A DNA stretch of 64,000 bases, taken from contig JAFAZE010000085.1 in the NCBI GenBank assembly GCA_019239975.1, forward strand, positions 1-64,000, given 5' to 3'. Position numbers and translations under genes: made by a program. The notes beneath the pieces were generated by a model. It made no database searches. It worked only from the letters and a program-made list of their open reading frames with translations, and was not told the DNA's origin. Each line of letters begins with the position of its first letter. Positions within the stretch are counted from its first letter, which is position 1. Origin of the DNA: Streptosporangiaceae bacterium (lineage in GTDB: Bacteria > Actinomycetota > Actinomycetes > Streptosporangiales > Streptosporangiaceae). Shown here piece after piece: positions 15,581 through 23,490 of this stretch.

Positions 15581-16456
15581 CTACAGGGCAGCGTTCTCCT
15601 GCCAGGCGATGAGCAGCTCGTGGTCCCCGAACGCGGTCAGCCTCGCGTCGCCGGCCGGCACGCGCCCGTACACGAAGAGCAGCAGCAGGGCGGCGGGTCC
15701 CTGGAGGGCGGCCGAGCCCTTCCCGTGCCCGTGCTCCCAGGTCATCCCGCCGCCCGCCAGCGTGATCATCCATTCGCCCCCGTGATCCGCACCGTGGCCG
15801 GCACCGTGTCCGGTGGCGTGGCCGACACCGTGATCGGCACCGTGGCCGGCACCGTGATCCGCACCGTGGCCGGTGGCGTGTCCGGCACCGTGATCGGCAC
15901 CGTGGCCGGTGGCGTGCAGGTGCACCGTCTCGCCGTCGCGCCCCAGTCCGGCCAGCCGCTCGCGGATCCGGGGGACGGCCAGCATCATGCCGAGGACCTC
16001 GTCGATCCCGTCGGCGGCCACATCCGCGTCGATCACCGGCTCCCGGCCGAGCGCGAACTCCGCGTCGGCGCGGTGCACGGTGGTCTCGTGCAGCATCCGC
16101 CGCGCCCAGAAGCGGGCGTGCTGATCGGGACCCCACGCCCAGACAGCGGCATCCGGCCCCGCCGCGCGCAGCGCGGCGACCATCGGCGCCGCGCCCGCCG
16201 CGAGCCACGCGGGATACTCCGCCTCGGCCGGCGGGAGCCCCGCGTCGATGCTCCGCTGGTCGACGGGCCCCGTCGCGCGGTTACGGACGATGTACTCGGT
16301 CCGCCGGTGCACGATGCCCAGATGCTTGACCAGCTTCGCCAGCGTCCATCCCGGGCAGGTAGGCACCCGAGTGCCCAGATCGGCACCCCTCAGCAGCTCC
16401 GCGAGCCCGGCGATCTCGGCCTCGGTCGCCGCGCAGTACCGCTCGAAGTCGATCAC
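15581..16456 (-). CDS. Mycothiol-dependent maleylpyruvate isomerase family protein with Gly-His repeat
   Basis: 291 residues. The N-terminal half has the DinB-like MDMPI_N pattern: VPTCPGWTLAKLVKHLGIVHRRTEYIV, and later FWARRMLHETTVHRADAEFALG, where histidines are expected to bind a metal and mycothiol chemistry occurs in characterised members. The C-terminal domain is split at about 179-228 by a low-complexity insert built from GHGA, DHGA and HATG units (about 17 histidines), encoded by a 12-bp repeat at 15780-15920. The domain resumes with EWMITLAGGGMTWEHG. The true reaction is unknown; many relatives are general stress or thiol enzymes. Confidence 0.75.
   Translation of the reverse strand: MIDFERYCAATEAEIAGLAELLRGADLGTRVPTCPGWTLAKLVKHLGIVHRRTEYIVRNRATGPVDQRSIDAGLPPAEAEYPAWLAAGAAPMVAALRAAGPDAAVWAWGPDQHARFWARRMLHETTVHRADAEFALGREPVIDADVAADGIDEVLGMMLAVPRIRERLAGLGRDGETVHLHATGHGADHGAGHATGHGADHGAGHGADHGVGHATGHGAGHGADHGGEWMITLAGGGMTWEHGHGKGSAALQGPAALLLLFVYGRVPAGDARLTAFGDHELLIAWQENAAL
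15778..15920 (-). repeat. 12-bp tandem repeat encoding Gly-His units
   Basis: Units such as CACCGTGGCCGG, CACCGTGATCGG and GGTGGCGTGTCC recur about a dozen times, always keeping frame in the minus-strand gene. Slippage would change the length of the histidine-rich insert in steps of four residues. Confidence 0.7.
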
Positions 16457-16682
16457 CCGCCAAGGCTACAGACCGCCCCATGCAACCCGCCACCACCACC
16501 ACCACCACGCCGCCCGCGCCCGCCGTCGGCCGTGACGCGCTCCAGAGCCGTCGCGCCGCCCGCCAGCGGCAACATTAGTCACTTGAATCACGCCAGCCCC
16601 ACCGCTTCGCCAGCCTCCGTCCCCGGGCCGCTCGGCGCGGTCGCGAATTTCATGATCACGGAATTGTAGGGCCGCATACGAC

Positions 16683-16742
16683 ACCTTAATTTCCAAAACG
16701 CTGTTCTTGGCGAGTTGTCGTGGAAACGTCGGGTCAAATACG
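16683..16742 (+). repeat. Dispersed repeat family 4, copy 2
   Basis: TTAATTTCCA, a TTC core, GTCGTGGAAA and CGTCGGGTC align with 1746-1805 in the same order and spacing. The arms TTTCCA and TGGAAA are inverted repeats. Confidence 0.4.
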
Positions 16743-16793
16743 GGCCTCTGGCATGTATTTCTGGATGGTCAGGGCCGGGCTCACGATGGCGGC

Positions 16794-16849
16794 GGGGCCG
16801 CTGGCGCATTTGGCCCCGCCCAGTGGGGCCGCTGGCGCATTTGGCCCCG
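16794..16849 (+). repeat. Dispersed repeat family 3, two direct copies
   Basis: A 25-bp unit, GGGGCCGCTGGCG then CATTTGGCCCCG, occurs at 16794-16818 and again identically at 16825-16849. GGGGCC and GGCCCC at its ends are self-complementary, so each unit can form a hairpin. A third near-identical unit is at 35113-35137. Confidence 0.65.
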
Positions 16850-16948
16850 CGCGGGCCGGCCGCCGGCAGCAGGGTGTTACCTGTGGGCATGTGGGGACGA
16901 ATAGCACGTTCATGACTGTCCCGCGCGATTATGGTGTTTGCGCCAGCG

Positions 16949-16980
16949 GCGTGCGGTCCCATTGGTATGCGGTCCCATTG
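16949..16980 (+). repeat. Direct repeat upstream of the cyclodeaminase gene
   Basis: GCGGTCCCATTGGTA occurs twice back to back (16-bp period), ending about 25 bases before the GTG start at 17005. Tandem sites at this distance may bind a regulator, or be a simple duplication. Confidence 0.4.
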
Positions 16981-17004
16981 GTACCGGCGAGCGTGGAGGG
17001 GTCT

Positions 17005-18075
17005 GTGAAGATACGCGTGCTGTCCGCGCGGGACGTGCACGAGCTGCTGCCGTACGGCGAGTGCGCCGAGGTCATGCGCACGGCGCTGACCGCGCTCGTG
17101 CGCGGGGAGGTGCACCAGCCGCTGCGCACGGTGCTACGCCCGCCGGGCGCCGCGGGGCTGATGGCGCTGATGCCCGCCTACGCGCAAGCCCCAGCCGCTG
17201 TGCCAGCCGAGGCCGCTGTGCCAGCCCCGGCGCTCGCGCAAGCCGAGACCGCTGTGCAAGCCGAGGCGGACACGGCGGGCGGCGCCTACGGGCTCAAGGC
17301 TATCTGCATCACGCCGGGCAATCCGGCCCGCGGCAAGGACGCGCATCAGGGTGGCGTGCTCGTGTTCAGCGGGGAAACCGGTGAACCGCTCGCGCTGGTG
17401 AACGCCTCGGCGGTCACCGAGATCCGGACCGCCGCCACGTCCGCGGTGGCCACGGCGCTGCTTGCCCGCCCGGACGCGGCCGAGCTGGCCGTCATCGGCA
17501 CCGGCGTCCAGGCGCGAGCCCACCTGCTCGCGATCCCCGCCGTGCACCCGGTCATCCGCGCCCGCGTCGCCGGGCGTGACCCGGGCCGGGCCCGGAGCCT
17601 GGCGGATGAGATGACCGGCCGGCTCGGCATCACCGTGACCGCGTGCGAAACTCCTGAGCAGGCCGTCGCCGGGGCCGGCGTCGTGGTCACCGCGACCAGC
17701 TCGGCGCGGCCGGTGCTGCGCAGGGAATGGCTGGCCAGCGGCACGCACGTGAACGCGGTCGGGGCCTGCGTGCCCGATGCCCGCGAGATAGACACCGCGA
17801 CGATGGCCGGCGCTGCCTTGTTCGCGGACCGGCGCGAGTCCGTGCTCAGCGAGTCCGGCGACTACATCCTCGCGGCACGGGAGGGTGCCGTCGGCCCGGA
17901 CGACATCCGCGCCGAGCTGGGGGAGATCCTGGCCGGCGCCGCCCTGGGGCGCACCACGCCGCGGGAGATCACGCTGTTCGAGTCGCTCGGCCTGGCGGCC
18001 GAGGACCTGGCCGCCGCCCTGTACGTGTTCCGCAAGGCGGCGGCCCGCGGCGCCGGCACCCTCGCGGAGTTCTGA
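17005..18075 (+). CDS. Ornithine cyclodeaminase / mu-crystallin family protein
   Basis: 356 residues from GTG 17005, chosen because GGAGGGG stands just upstream and the family N-terminus (KIRVLSARDVHELLPYGECAEVM) starts there. GLKAICITPGNPARGKDAHQGGVLVF and LALVNASAVTEIRTAATSAVATALLA match the family core, and AVIGTGVQARAHL is the NAD(P)-binding Rossmann turn. Members catalyse ornithine cyclisation, ketimine reduction or alanine/arginine-type dehydrogenation; the exact one is not readable. Residues about 54-90 are an Ala/Pro/Glu-rich insert from degenerate repeats (CCGCTGTGCCAGCC-like) not expected in relatives. Confidence 0.8.
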   Translation: MKIRVLSARDVHELLPYGECAEVMRTALTALVRGEVHQPLRTVLRPPGAAGLMALMPAYAQAPAAVPAEAAVPAPALAQAETAVQAEADTAGGAYGLKAICITPGNPARGKDAHQGGVLVFSGETGEPLALVNASAVTEIRTAATSAVATALLARPDAAELAVIGTGVQARAHLLAIPAVHPVIRARVAGRDPGRARSLADEMTGRLGITVTACETPEQAVAGAGVVVTATSSARPVLRREWLASGTHVNAVGACVPDAREIDTATMAGAALFADRRESVLSESGDYILAAREGAVGPDDIRAELGEILAGAALGRTTPREITLFESLGLAAEDLAAALYVFRKAAARGAGTLAEF

Positions 18076-18232
18076 CTCGCGGCGCGACCATATCCGCAGG
18101 CCAGCCACGGGTCGGCGAGGCAGCGTGCGGACGGCACGGGAACGGCCGAGAATTGAGGTGAGGAGGCGGGGCGGGGGAAATAAGATTGATACGGGAAATG
18201 CGGGGGTTAACGGAATTCTGGTGACGGGCCGA

Positions 18233-20011
18233 ATGTTCGCGCGGACGGGCATGCGAACGGAACCTCCCGCCGAGGGTTTCCTGCGGCATCGGGGACTCAT
18301 CGTTGCCTCGGCCGGCGGGGCCATGGCCGAGGCGGGATTGCTCACGCTCCTCGCGCCGGCCGCGCGGGTCATCGCGCCGCAGGTGACGGCGCTCCCGGCG
18401 CTCGCGGCGTACCACGACCTGCGCTGGCTGTTCGCCTACAGCCAGTCCTGGCTGAGCTTCTCCGCAGGCCTGGTGATCCTGCTGCTCGCCCGGTCCGCCT
18501 TCGACGCCGCCCTGCTCAGGCTCGCCTGGCCGCGACACCGGCAAGCGCCCCCGGTCAGCGCCGTCTTCTGGTCATGCGCGGCGCTGACCATGCTCGCCTG
18601 GCTGCTGCTGTCGCCCGCGGCCGTCCTGGCGTTTGGCGTGGCTGTGCTTCCGTTCTCCTGGCCGTTTCTCGCAGCCCTGCCGATCATGCTCGGTATCGTC
18701 CTGGCGCTGAGCCACGGCGGTGCGCTGGGCTCGTGGTGGCGCCGGCTGCCGCCGCCGCGTACCGTTGCCTGGCTGCTGGCGAGCTTCCTCGTGCTCTCGG
18801 CCGCGGCGGCGGTCATCGCGCACCTGGGCACTGCGGCCGCGCTCGGCGTCACCGCGGCCGCCGGCCTCGTGAACGCCCGCGCCTGGTACAGCCTGGCCGG
18901 GGTGGCGTCCCGGTCCCGGAAGGCGGCCGAGGGGCCGCAGGTCGTCTCCGTCAGCGAGACGATCTGGCGGGAGGTGGCGCGGGCCAGCAGGCTCGCGCTG
19001 CGCGGCGTCCCGGTCGCGCCGCTGTCCGCGCTGCTGGTCCTGGCGATGGCCGTCGGCGTGACCAGGCTGATCTTCACCGGGACGATCAAGCTCACCGGGC
19101 CTGCGGGCCCCGGGGGCCACGTCGGTGCCGTGGTCAACGCGGCGGGAGCCGCGGGCGCGGCCAGCCTCGCCGGTCTCGCCGGGCAGTCCCGGATGGCAGG
19201 GGCGGCCGTCCAGCGCGCCCGCGGCGCGGTGCTGGTGGTAGCCGGCTTCGGTTCCACCTGCTGTGACGACGCCCGCGACCTGGCGGCGGCCCTGCCCGGC
19301 ATGGTCGTGCGCCAGTTCTCCTACCAGGGCATGAACGCCGCGGGCCAGCCGCTGCCGAGCGGTTCCGGAGCGGACGACGTGCCGCTGCCCCAGCTGGGCG
19401 ACCGCATCGCGGCCCAGCTGACCCGGCTGCACCAGCGAACCCGCACGCCCGTGGACATCGTCGCCGAAAGCGAGGGAACACTCGGCGTCTACGCGATGCT
19501 GGTGCGGCACCCGGGACTCCCCGTGGGCTCTCTCGTCCTGCTCAGCCCGATCGTGGAGCCCGGCCAGCTGAGCTACCCGGTCCCCAGCCGGCAGGGCGAC
19601 GGCACCGTGTCCGGCTACGCGCTGACCGAGCTCAATCGCCTCATCGGCGGGATGTCCCCGTACGGCAGCAAGGGGGCGCAGCAGCTCATCAGCTCGGTGA
19701 GCGAGTTCGGCGCGCGGTACTTCGCCGCGGTGAGCCACTCCCGCGCGATGCGCTGGCTCGCGGTCATACCGCTCGCCGACGCGGTCACGCTGCCGGTGTG
19801 CGAGCTGCCGCCGGGGGCCATCGTGGTGCCGGCCTTCCACGGCGGCCTGCTCGGCCACCCGGCTGTGCGGCAGATGGTCGGCGACTTCCTCGAGGGCGAG
19901 CAGGTGTCCGGTGGCGGCCAGGAACAGGGGCAGATGCGCACCGCCGCTGAGCTGCTCAGCGGCGCGGCCGCCGCGTGGCGGATGCCCGCCGTGCGCCCAG
20001 TGTGCCCGTGA
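18233..20011 (+). CDS. Multi-pass membrane protein with C-terminal alpha/beta-hydrolase-like domain
   Basis: About 592 residues from ATG 18233 (GTG 18221 and ATG 18251 are alternatives). The first half has some six hydrophobic segments, from LIVASAGGAMAEAGLLTLLAP through VAPLSALLVLAMAVGVTRLIF. The second half is soluble and looks like a hydrolase fold: AVLVVAGFGSTC, then VDIVAESEGTLGVYAML, where the Ser in AESEG sits in a nucleophile-elbow position, and VLLSPIVEPG after it. A catalytic acid and histidine cannot be assigned securely (AFHGGLLGHP is a candidate). No named family was recognised. The stop codon lies in the first unit of a tandem repeat, so the last residues (VRPVCP) are repeat-derived. 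Confidence 0.65.
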   Translation: MFARTGMRTEPPAEGFLRHRGLIVASAGGAMAEAGLLTLLAPAARVIAPQVTALPALAAYHDLRWLFAYSQSWLSFSAGLVILLLARSAFDAALLRLAWPRHRQAPPVSAVFWSCAALTMLAWLLLSPAAVLAFGVAVLPFSWPFLAALPIMLGIVLALSHGGALGSWWRRLPPPRTVAWLLASFLVLSAAAAVIAHLGTAAALGVTAAAGLVNARAWYSLAGVASRSRKAAEGPQVVSVSETIWREVARASRLALRGVPVAPLSALLVLAMAVGVTRLIFTGTIKLTGPAGPGGHVGAVVNAAGAAGAASLAGLAGQSRMAGAAVQRARGAVLVVAGFGSTCCDDARDLAAALPGMVVRQFSYQGMNAAGQPLPSGSGADDVPLPQLGDRIAAQLTRLHQRTRTPVDIVAESEGTLGVYAMLVRHPGLPVGSLVLLSPIVEPGQLSYPVPSRQGDGTVSGYALTELNRLIGGMSPYGSKGAQQLISSVSEFGARYFAAVSHSRAMRWLAVIPLADAVTLPVCELPPGAIVVPAFHGGLLGHPAVRQMVGDFLEGEQVSGGGQEQGQMRTAAELLSGAAAAWRMPAVRPVCP

Positions 20012-20120
20012 AACCGGTGTGCCCGTGAAACCGGTGTGCCCGTTAAACCGGTGTGCCCGTGAAAACCGGTGTGCCCGTGAAAACCGGTGTGCCGTGAAAA
20101 CCGGTGTGCCGTGAAAAATG
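20000..20120 (+). repeat. Seven-copy 17-18 bp tandem repeat
   Basis: GTGTGCCCGTGAAACCG recurs with small changes (GTTAAACCG, GTGAAAACCG, loss of CC) from the 3' end of the membrane-protein gene into the trp leader upstream region. The first TGA acts as the stop of the gene. Such arrays are prone to slippage. Confidence 0.75.
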
Positions 20121-20181
20121 GTTCGCGCCCGGCCAGTCTTGTTCACGCCCGGCACCGGGCGGCGTGATAGGCTCGGCGGCG

Positions 20182-20223
20182 ATGCGAACTTCCCAGGACC
20201 TTCAGTGGTGGCGCCGCCGTTAG
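20182..20223 (+). CDS. trpL: trp leader peptide
   Basis: ATG at 20182 encodes MRTSQDLQWWRRR and a TAG stop at 20221. Two adjacent Trp codons in a 13-residue peptide, followed within 30 bases by a rho-independent hairpin and then anthranilate synthase, is the classical attenuation layout. Ribosomes stalling on the Trp codons when charged tRNA-Trp is scarce should favour an antiterminator and transcription of trpE. An antiterminator pairing between GGCGGTGTCCAGC and the terminator arm is plausible but not worked out. Confidence 0.85.
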   Translation: MRTSQDLQWWRRR

Positions 20224-20251
20224 GCGGTGTCCAGCTGAAGCCTGATCCTGC

Positions 20252-20288
20252 AGCGACCGCCCGGCAGCGGCGGTCGCTTTCTTTTTCC
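20252..20288 (+). terminator. Attenuator terminator before anthranilate synthase
   Basis: AGCGACCGCC (20252-20261) pairs perfectly with GGCGGTCGCT (20269-20278) across a 7-base loop and is followed by TTCTTTTT. A U-tract hairpin this strong is unusual in such GC-rich DNA and sits exactly between the leader peptide and the trpE start. Confidence 0.88.
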
Positions 20289-20323
20289 CGCCGGCTTACC
20301 GGGCCAGACCCTAAGGGGCCGGC

Positions 20324-22540
20324 GTGAACACAGTGACCAGCGTGACAGGCGGCGGCGTCGGGGTGACGCGCACCGCTGTCCCCTTCGACCCCGCCGAACT
20401 GGCCGGGATCGCCGCGGCAGCCGACCGGCGCCGGGGTGGCGTGCTCAGCTCCGGCATGGAGTATCCCGGCCGGTACAGCCGCTGGCACCTGGCGTACGTG
20501 GACCCCCCGGCGGAGATCACCGCCTCCGGCAGGTACGTGCGGGCGCGCGCGCTGAACGACCGCGGCCAGGTGCTGCTCCCGCTGATCGGCGCGGCGCTGC
20601 GCCGCGCCGGATACGAGCAGCCGTCGCAGAACGCCGGCGAGATCCTGGTCGCCATCCCCGAAGCGGACCGGGAGTACACCGAGGAGGAGCGCAGCCGCCG
20701 CCCAACGGTGTTCACCGCGCTGCGCGAGATCGCCGCCGCGTTCGCGTGCGACGACCCGCACCTTGGGCTGTACGGCGCGTTCGGTTACGACCTGGCGTTC
20801 CAGTTCGAGCCGGTGCGGCTGCGGCTCGACCGCCCGGCGGGCCAGCGGGACCTGGTGCTGCACCTTCCGGACGAGATCTACGCGGTCGACAGGCGGCGCG
20901 ATGAAGCCATCCGCTACTCCTACGACTTCGAGGTGGAGGGGGTCTCGACGGCCGGCCTGCCCCGCGTGACGGAGACGGTGGCCCTGACGCAAGAGCCAGC
21001 CTCCGTTCGGCAAAATCTTCCAGAGCAGCCGCGGCCCGGCAGCTATGCGCGGGTCGTCACCGAAGCGCGGAAGCGGTTCGCGCGCGGCGACCTGTTCGAG
21101 GTGGTGCCCAGCCACGTGTTCTACGGCCGGTGCGCGTCGCCCGCCGCCTTCTACGAGCGGCTGCGGGAGCGCAACCCGGCGCCGTACGAGTTCCTTTTCA
21201 GCCTGGGCGACGGCGAATACCTGGTCGGAGCGTCGCCGGAGATGTACGTGCGGGTCACCGGGGACCGCGTGGAAACGTGCCCGATCGCCGGCACGATCGC
21301 CCGCGGCGAGGGGCCGCTCGAGGACGCGGCGAACATCGCCACGCTGCTCGGCTCGGCGAAGGAGGAGTCCGAGCTGACCATGTGCACCGACGTGGACCGC
21401 AACGACAAGTCGCGGGTCTGCGTGCCGGGCAGCGTGCAGGTGATCGGGCGGCGGCAGATCGAGATGTACAGCCGTCTCATCCACACCGTTGACCACATCG
21501 AGGGCCGGCTGCGGCCGGGCTACGACGCGTTCGACGCGTTCCTCACCCACATGTGGGCGGTCACCGTGACCGGCGCGCCGAAGAACTGGGCGATGCAGTT
21601 CATCGAGGACCATGAGGACGCGCCGCGGCGCTGGTACGGCGGCGCGGTCGGCAAGATCGGCTTCGACGGGTCGATGAACACCGGGCTCACGCTCCGCACC
21701 GCGCACATTCGCCACGGTGTCGCCGCTGTCCGAGCTGGCGCCACGCTGCTGTTCGACTCCGATCCCGGCGCCGAGGAGCGGGAAACGTACATCAAGGCTC
21801 GCGCCCTCATTGAAACCCTTGAAGAGTCCGAACGGACGCCGGCGTCTCTTCCGGGCACCGCCGGTCCCGGTAATGTGGCGCCCGCGGGCGCACCGGTGCC
21901 GTCCGGCGCGTCCGCGGACGGCCGGCTCAGGGTTCTGCTGGTCGACTGCCAGGACTCTTTCGTGCACACGCTCGCCGACTACTTCCGCCAGCAGGAAGCC
22001 GACGTGACCACGCTGCGCGTTGGGTTCCGCCCGGTGATGCTCGACGAGCTGGCCCCGGACCTGGTGGTGCTGTCGCCCGGGCCTGGCAGGCCCGCGGACT
22101 TCGGCTGCGATGAGCTGCTCGGCGAGCTCGACGCGCGCGGGCTGCCGGTGTTCGGGGTGTGCCTCGGCCTGCAGGCGATGGTTGAGCACACCGGGGGAGA
22201 GCTGACGCTGCTGCCCGAGCCCGCGCACGGCAAGCCGGGCCAGGTTGTGGCCCGCGGCGATTCGCGGCTGCTGGCCGGCCTGCCGGCGGAGTTCACCGCC
22301 GCGCGGTACCACTCCCTGTACGCGGAGGAAGCCGCGGTCAAGGGCGGATTCACCGTGACCGCGACGACCCCGGACGGCGTGGTGATGGCGATCGAGGACG
22401 ACGCCGCGGGCCGGTGGGCGGTGCAGTTCCACCCGGAGTCGATCCTCACCGCGTCCGGCCGTTCCGGCCACCACGTGATCGCCAACGTCCTCGCCCTCTG
22501 CCGCGCCCGCAAGTCCCGCGGCGCGGCACCGGTCCCATAG
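20324..22540 (+). CDS. trpE: Fused anthranilate synthase, TrpE-TrpG type
   Basis: 738 residues from GTG 20324 (AAGGGG upstream). Residues 1-500 are the chorismate-using component: FEVVPSHVFYG, YEFLFSLGDGEYLVGASPEMYVRV, CPIAGTIARG, ELTMCTDVDRNDKSRVC, and the TGAPK segment (AVTVTGAPKNW). Residues about 530-735 are a class I glutamine amidotransferase: LVDCQDSFVHTLADYF, LSPGPGRP, nucleophile Cys in FGVCLGLQ and the HPES His-Glu pair. The single chain makes anthranilate from chorismate and glutamine, the first step to tryptophan. The fused form resembles the rhizobial/Azospirillum-type TrpE(G). Control is by the attenuator upstream. A weak family 2 repeat lies in the linker at about 20998-21024. 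Confidence 0.92.
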   Translation: MNTVTSVTGGGVGVTRTAVPFDPAELAGIAAAADRRRGGVLSSGMEYPGRYSRWHLAYVDPPAEITASGRYVRARALNDRGQVLLPLIGAALRRAGYEQPSQNAGEILVAIPEADREYTEEERSRRPTVFTALREIAAAFACDDPHLGLYGAFGYDLAFQFEPVRLRLDRPAGQRDLVLHLPDEIYAVDRRRDEAIRYSYDFEVEGVSTAGLPRVTETVALTQEPASVRQNLPEQPRPGSYARVVTEARKRFARGDLFEVVPSHVFYGRCASPAAFYERLRERNPAPYEFLFSLGDGEYLVGASPEMYVRVTGDRVETCPIAGTIARGEGPLEDAANIATLLGSAKEESELTMCTDVDRNDKSRVCVPGSVQVIGRRQIEMYSRLIHTVDHIEGRLRPGYDAFDAFLTHMWAVTVTGAPKNWAMQFIEDHEDAPRRWYGGAVGKIGFDGSMNTGLTLRTAHIRHGVAAVRAGATLLFDSDPGAEERETYIKARALIETLEESERTPASLPGTAGPGNVAPAGAPVPSGASADGRLRVLLVDCQDSFVHTLADYFRQQEADVTTLRVGFRPVMLDELAPDLVVLSPGPGRPADFGCDELLGELDARGLPVFGVCLGLQAMVEHTGGELTLLPEPAHGKPGQVVARGDSRLLAGLPAEFTAARYHSLYAEEAAVKGGFTVTATTPDGVVMAIEDDAAGRWAVQFHPESILTASGRSGHHVIANVLALCRARKSRGAAPVP
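20998..21024 (-). repeat. Possible family 2 repeat inside trpE
   Basis: Read on the minus strand, GGAAGATTTTGCCGAACGGAGGC resembles GATC..TT.CCGAACGxxCGGTGGC of the other copies. It falls in the variable linker (EPASVRQNLPEQ) between N-terminal and chorismate-binding parts. Shorter and weaker than the others. Confidence 0.3.
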
Positions 22541-22612
22541 CACGCGCCCCGCCCCCGCCGCCCCCGCCGCCCCCCGCCCCCGCCGCGCCCGGGCCGCCGG
22601 CCGCCGGTCAAG
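22541..22612 (+). repeat. C-rich low-complexity tract
   Basis: Almost pure CCCCCGCCG-type sequence with no coding sense between the trpE stop and the family 1 repeat. Some unlikely open frames arise from it. Confidence 0.6.
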
Positions 22613-22669
22613 CGGCACGTTGGAAACCTGAGCCGGTTATTACCGGCACGGTGGAACATCGAGCCGGTT
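22613..22669 (+). repeat. Dispersed repeat family 1, copy upstream of thyX
   Basis: CGGCACGTTGGAAACCTGAG, CCGGTTATTACCGG and CACGGTGGAACATCGAGCCGG follow each other, i.e. two roughly 30-bp units in tandem. The reverse complement of 57344-57400 matches it at about 50 of 57 positions. It ends about 30 bases before the thyX start and may carry regulatory or structural RNA information. Confidence 0.7.
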
Positions 22670-22701
22670 GGTGTCAGTACGGCCGTGTAGTGTGCTGGGG
22701 C

Positions 22702-23490
22702 ATGAGGAGCGTTGAGCCGGAGGTGTTCCTGGTCGCGCGGCCGCAGCTGGACTACGGGGCGATCGCGGCGTACCTGCGCGAGGTCGGCGGGGAGAGCTGG
22801 CTGGAGCGGCTGGACCGGGGAGAGCTGGACAACGACGCGCAGAACCTGGCAGAGCTCGCCGGCAGGCTCTGCTACCGGTCCTGGGAACCGGGCCTCAACC
22901 CAAACGTCGTCCGGGTCCGCACCGATCAGGAAAAGTATCTGCAGAACATCCTGGCCAGCGCGCACGGCTCGGTGCTCGAGCATGTCAGCTTCAGCTTCGT
23001 CCTGCACAACGTCTCTCGTGTTTTCACCCATGAGGTCGTTAGGCACCGGCCGGGGACGGCGGTGTCGCAGGAGTCGCTGCGGTTCGTGCGGCTGGACGAG
23101 ATACCGTTCTGGTTCCCCGACTGGGCGCGGGAGGACCCGGAGCTGATGAAGCGGGCGGCGGCGCTGCTCGGCGAGCTCGAGGCGTTCCAGCTGTGGATGG
23201 CGGACCACTTCGGGCTCGACGAAGGGGGAGTGCCGTTCCACGAGAAGAAGCACAAGACGTCGTTCATGCGCCGGTTCGCGCCCGAGGGGGTGGCGACCGG
23301 GCTGGTGTGGACGGCGAACATCCGGACGCTGCGGCACACGATCGAGGCGCGCACCGATCCCGGTGCCGAGGAGGAGATACGCCTCGTGTTCGGCAAGATC
23401 GGGGAGATCATGCGGGCCGAGGCGCCGGCCCTGTTCGGCGACTACGAGGTGCGCGACGGGGCGTGGGTTCCCGGCTGGCGTAAGGTCTAG
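22702..23490 (+). CDS. thyX: Flavin-dependent thymidylate synthase
   Basis: 262 residues. AHGSVLEHVSFSFVLHNVSR and FTHEVVRHRPGTAVSQESLRFVRL contain the ThyX signature, which binds FAD and dUMP; FAPEGVATGLVWTANIRTLRHTIEAR follows. The enzyme methylates dUMP to dTMP with methylene-tetrahydrofolate, NADPH and FAD. The signature here has RHR (114-116) and the conserved Ser at 125 separated by eight residues, one more than the textbook RHRx7S. The start ATG 22702 gives MRSVEPEVFLVARP; no strong ribosome site was seen. Confidence 0.88.
   Translation: MRSVEPEVFLVARPQLDYGAIAAYLREVGGESWLERLDRGELDNDAQNLAELAGRLCYRSWEPGLNPNVVRVRTDQEKYLQNILASAHGSVLEHVSFSFVLHNVSRVFTHEVVRHRPGTAVSQESLRFVRLDEIPFWFPDWAREDPELMKRAAALLGELEAFQLWMADHFGLDEGGVPFHEKKHKTSFMRRFAPEGVATGLVWTANIRTLRHTIEARTDPGAEEEIRLVFGKIGEIMRAEAPALFGDYEVRDGAWVPGWRKV

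Larger units (their letters stand above)
16457..17004. other. Non-coding interval rich in short repeats
   Basis: No gene is supported in these 548 bases. They hold a CCA trinucleotide run (about 16485-16515), one family 4 repeat, two family 3 repeats and a 16-bp direct repeat just before the next gene. A frame reads through into the cyclodeaminase gene but its N-terminal part is a translation of these repeats. Confidence 0.55.

Noticed and set aside
20000-20120. CRISPR-like array
   Set aside because: The 17-18-bp units follow without spacers and no cas genes are near.
18572-22618. Very long minus-strand open frame (over 1300 codons)
   Set aside because: It lies antisense to the membrane protein, trp leader and trpE, is Arg/His/Gly-rich, and is a by-product of high GC and codon bias on the plus strand.
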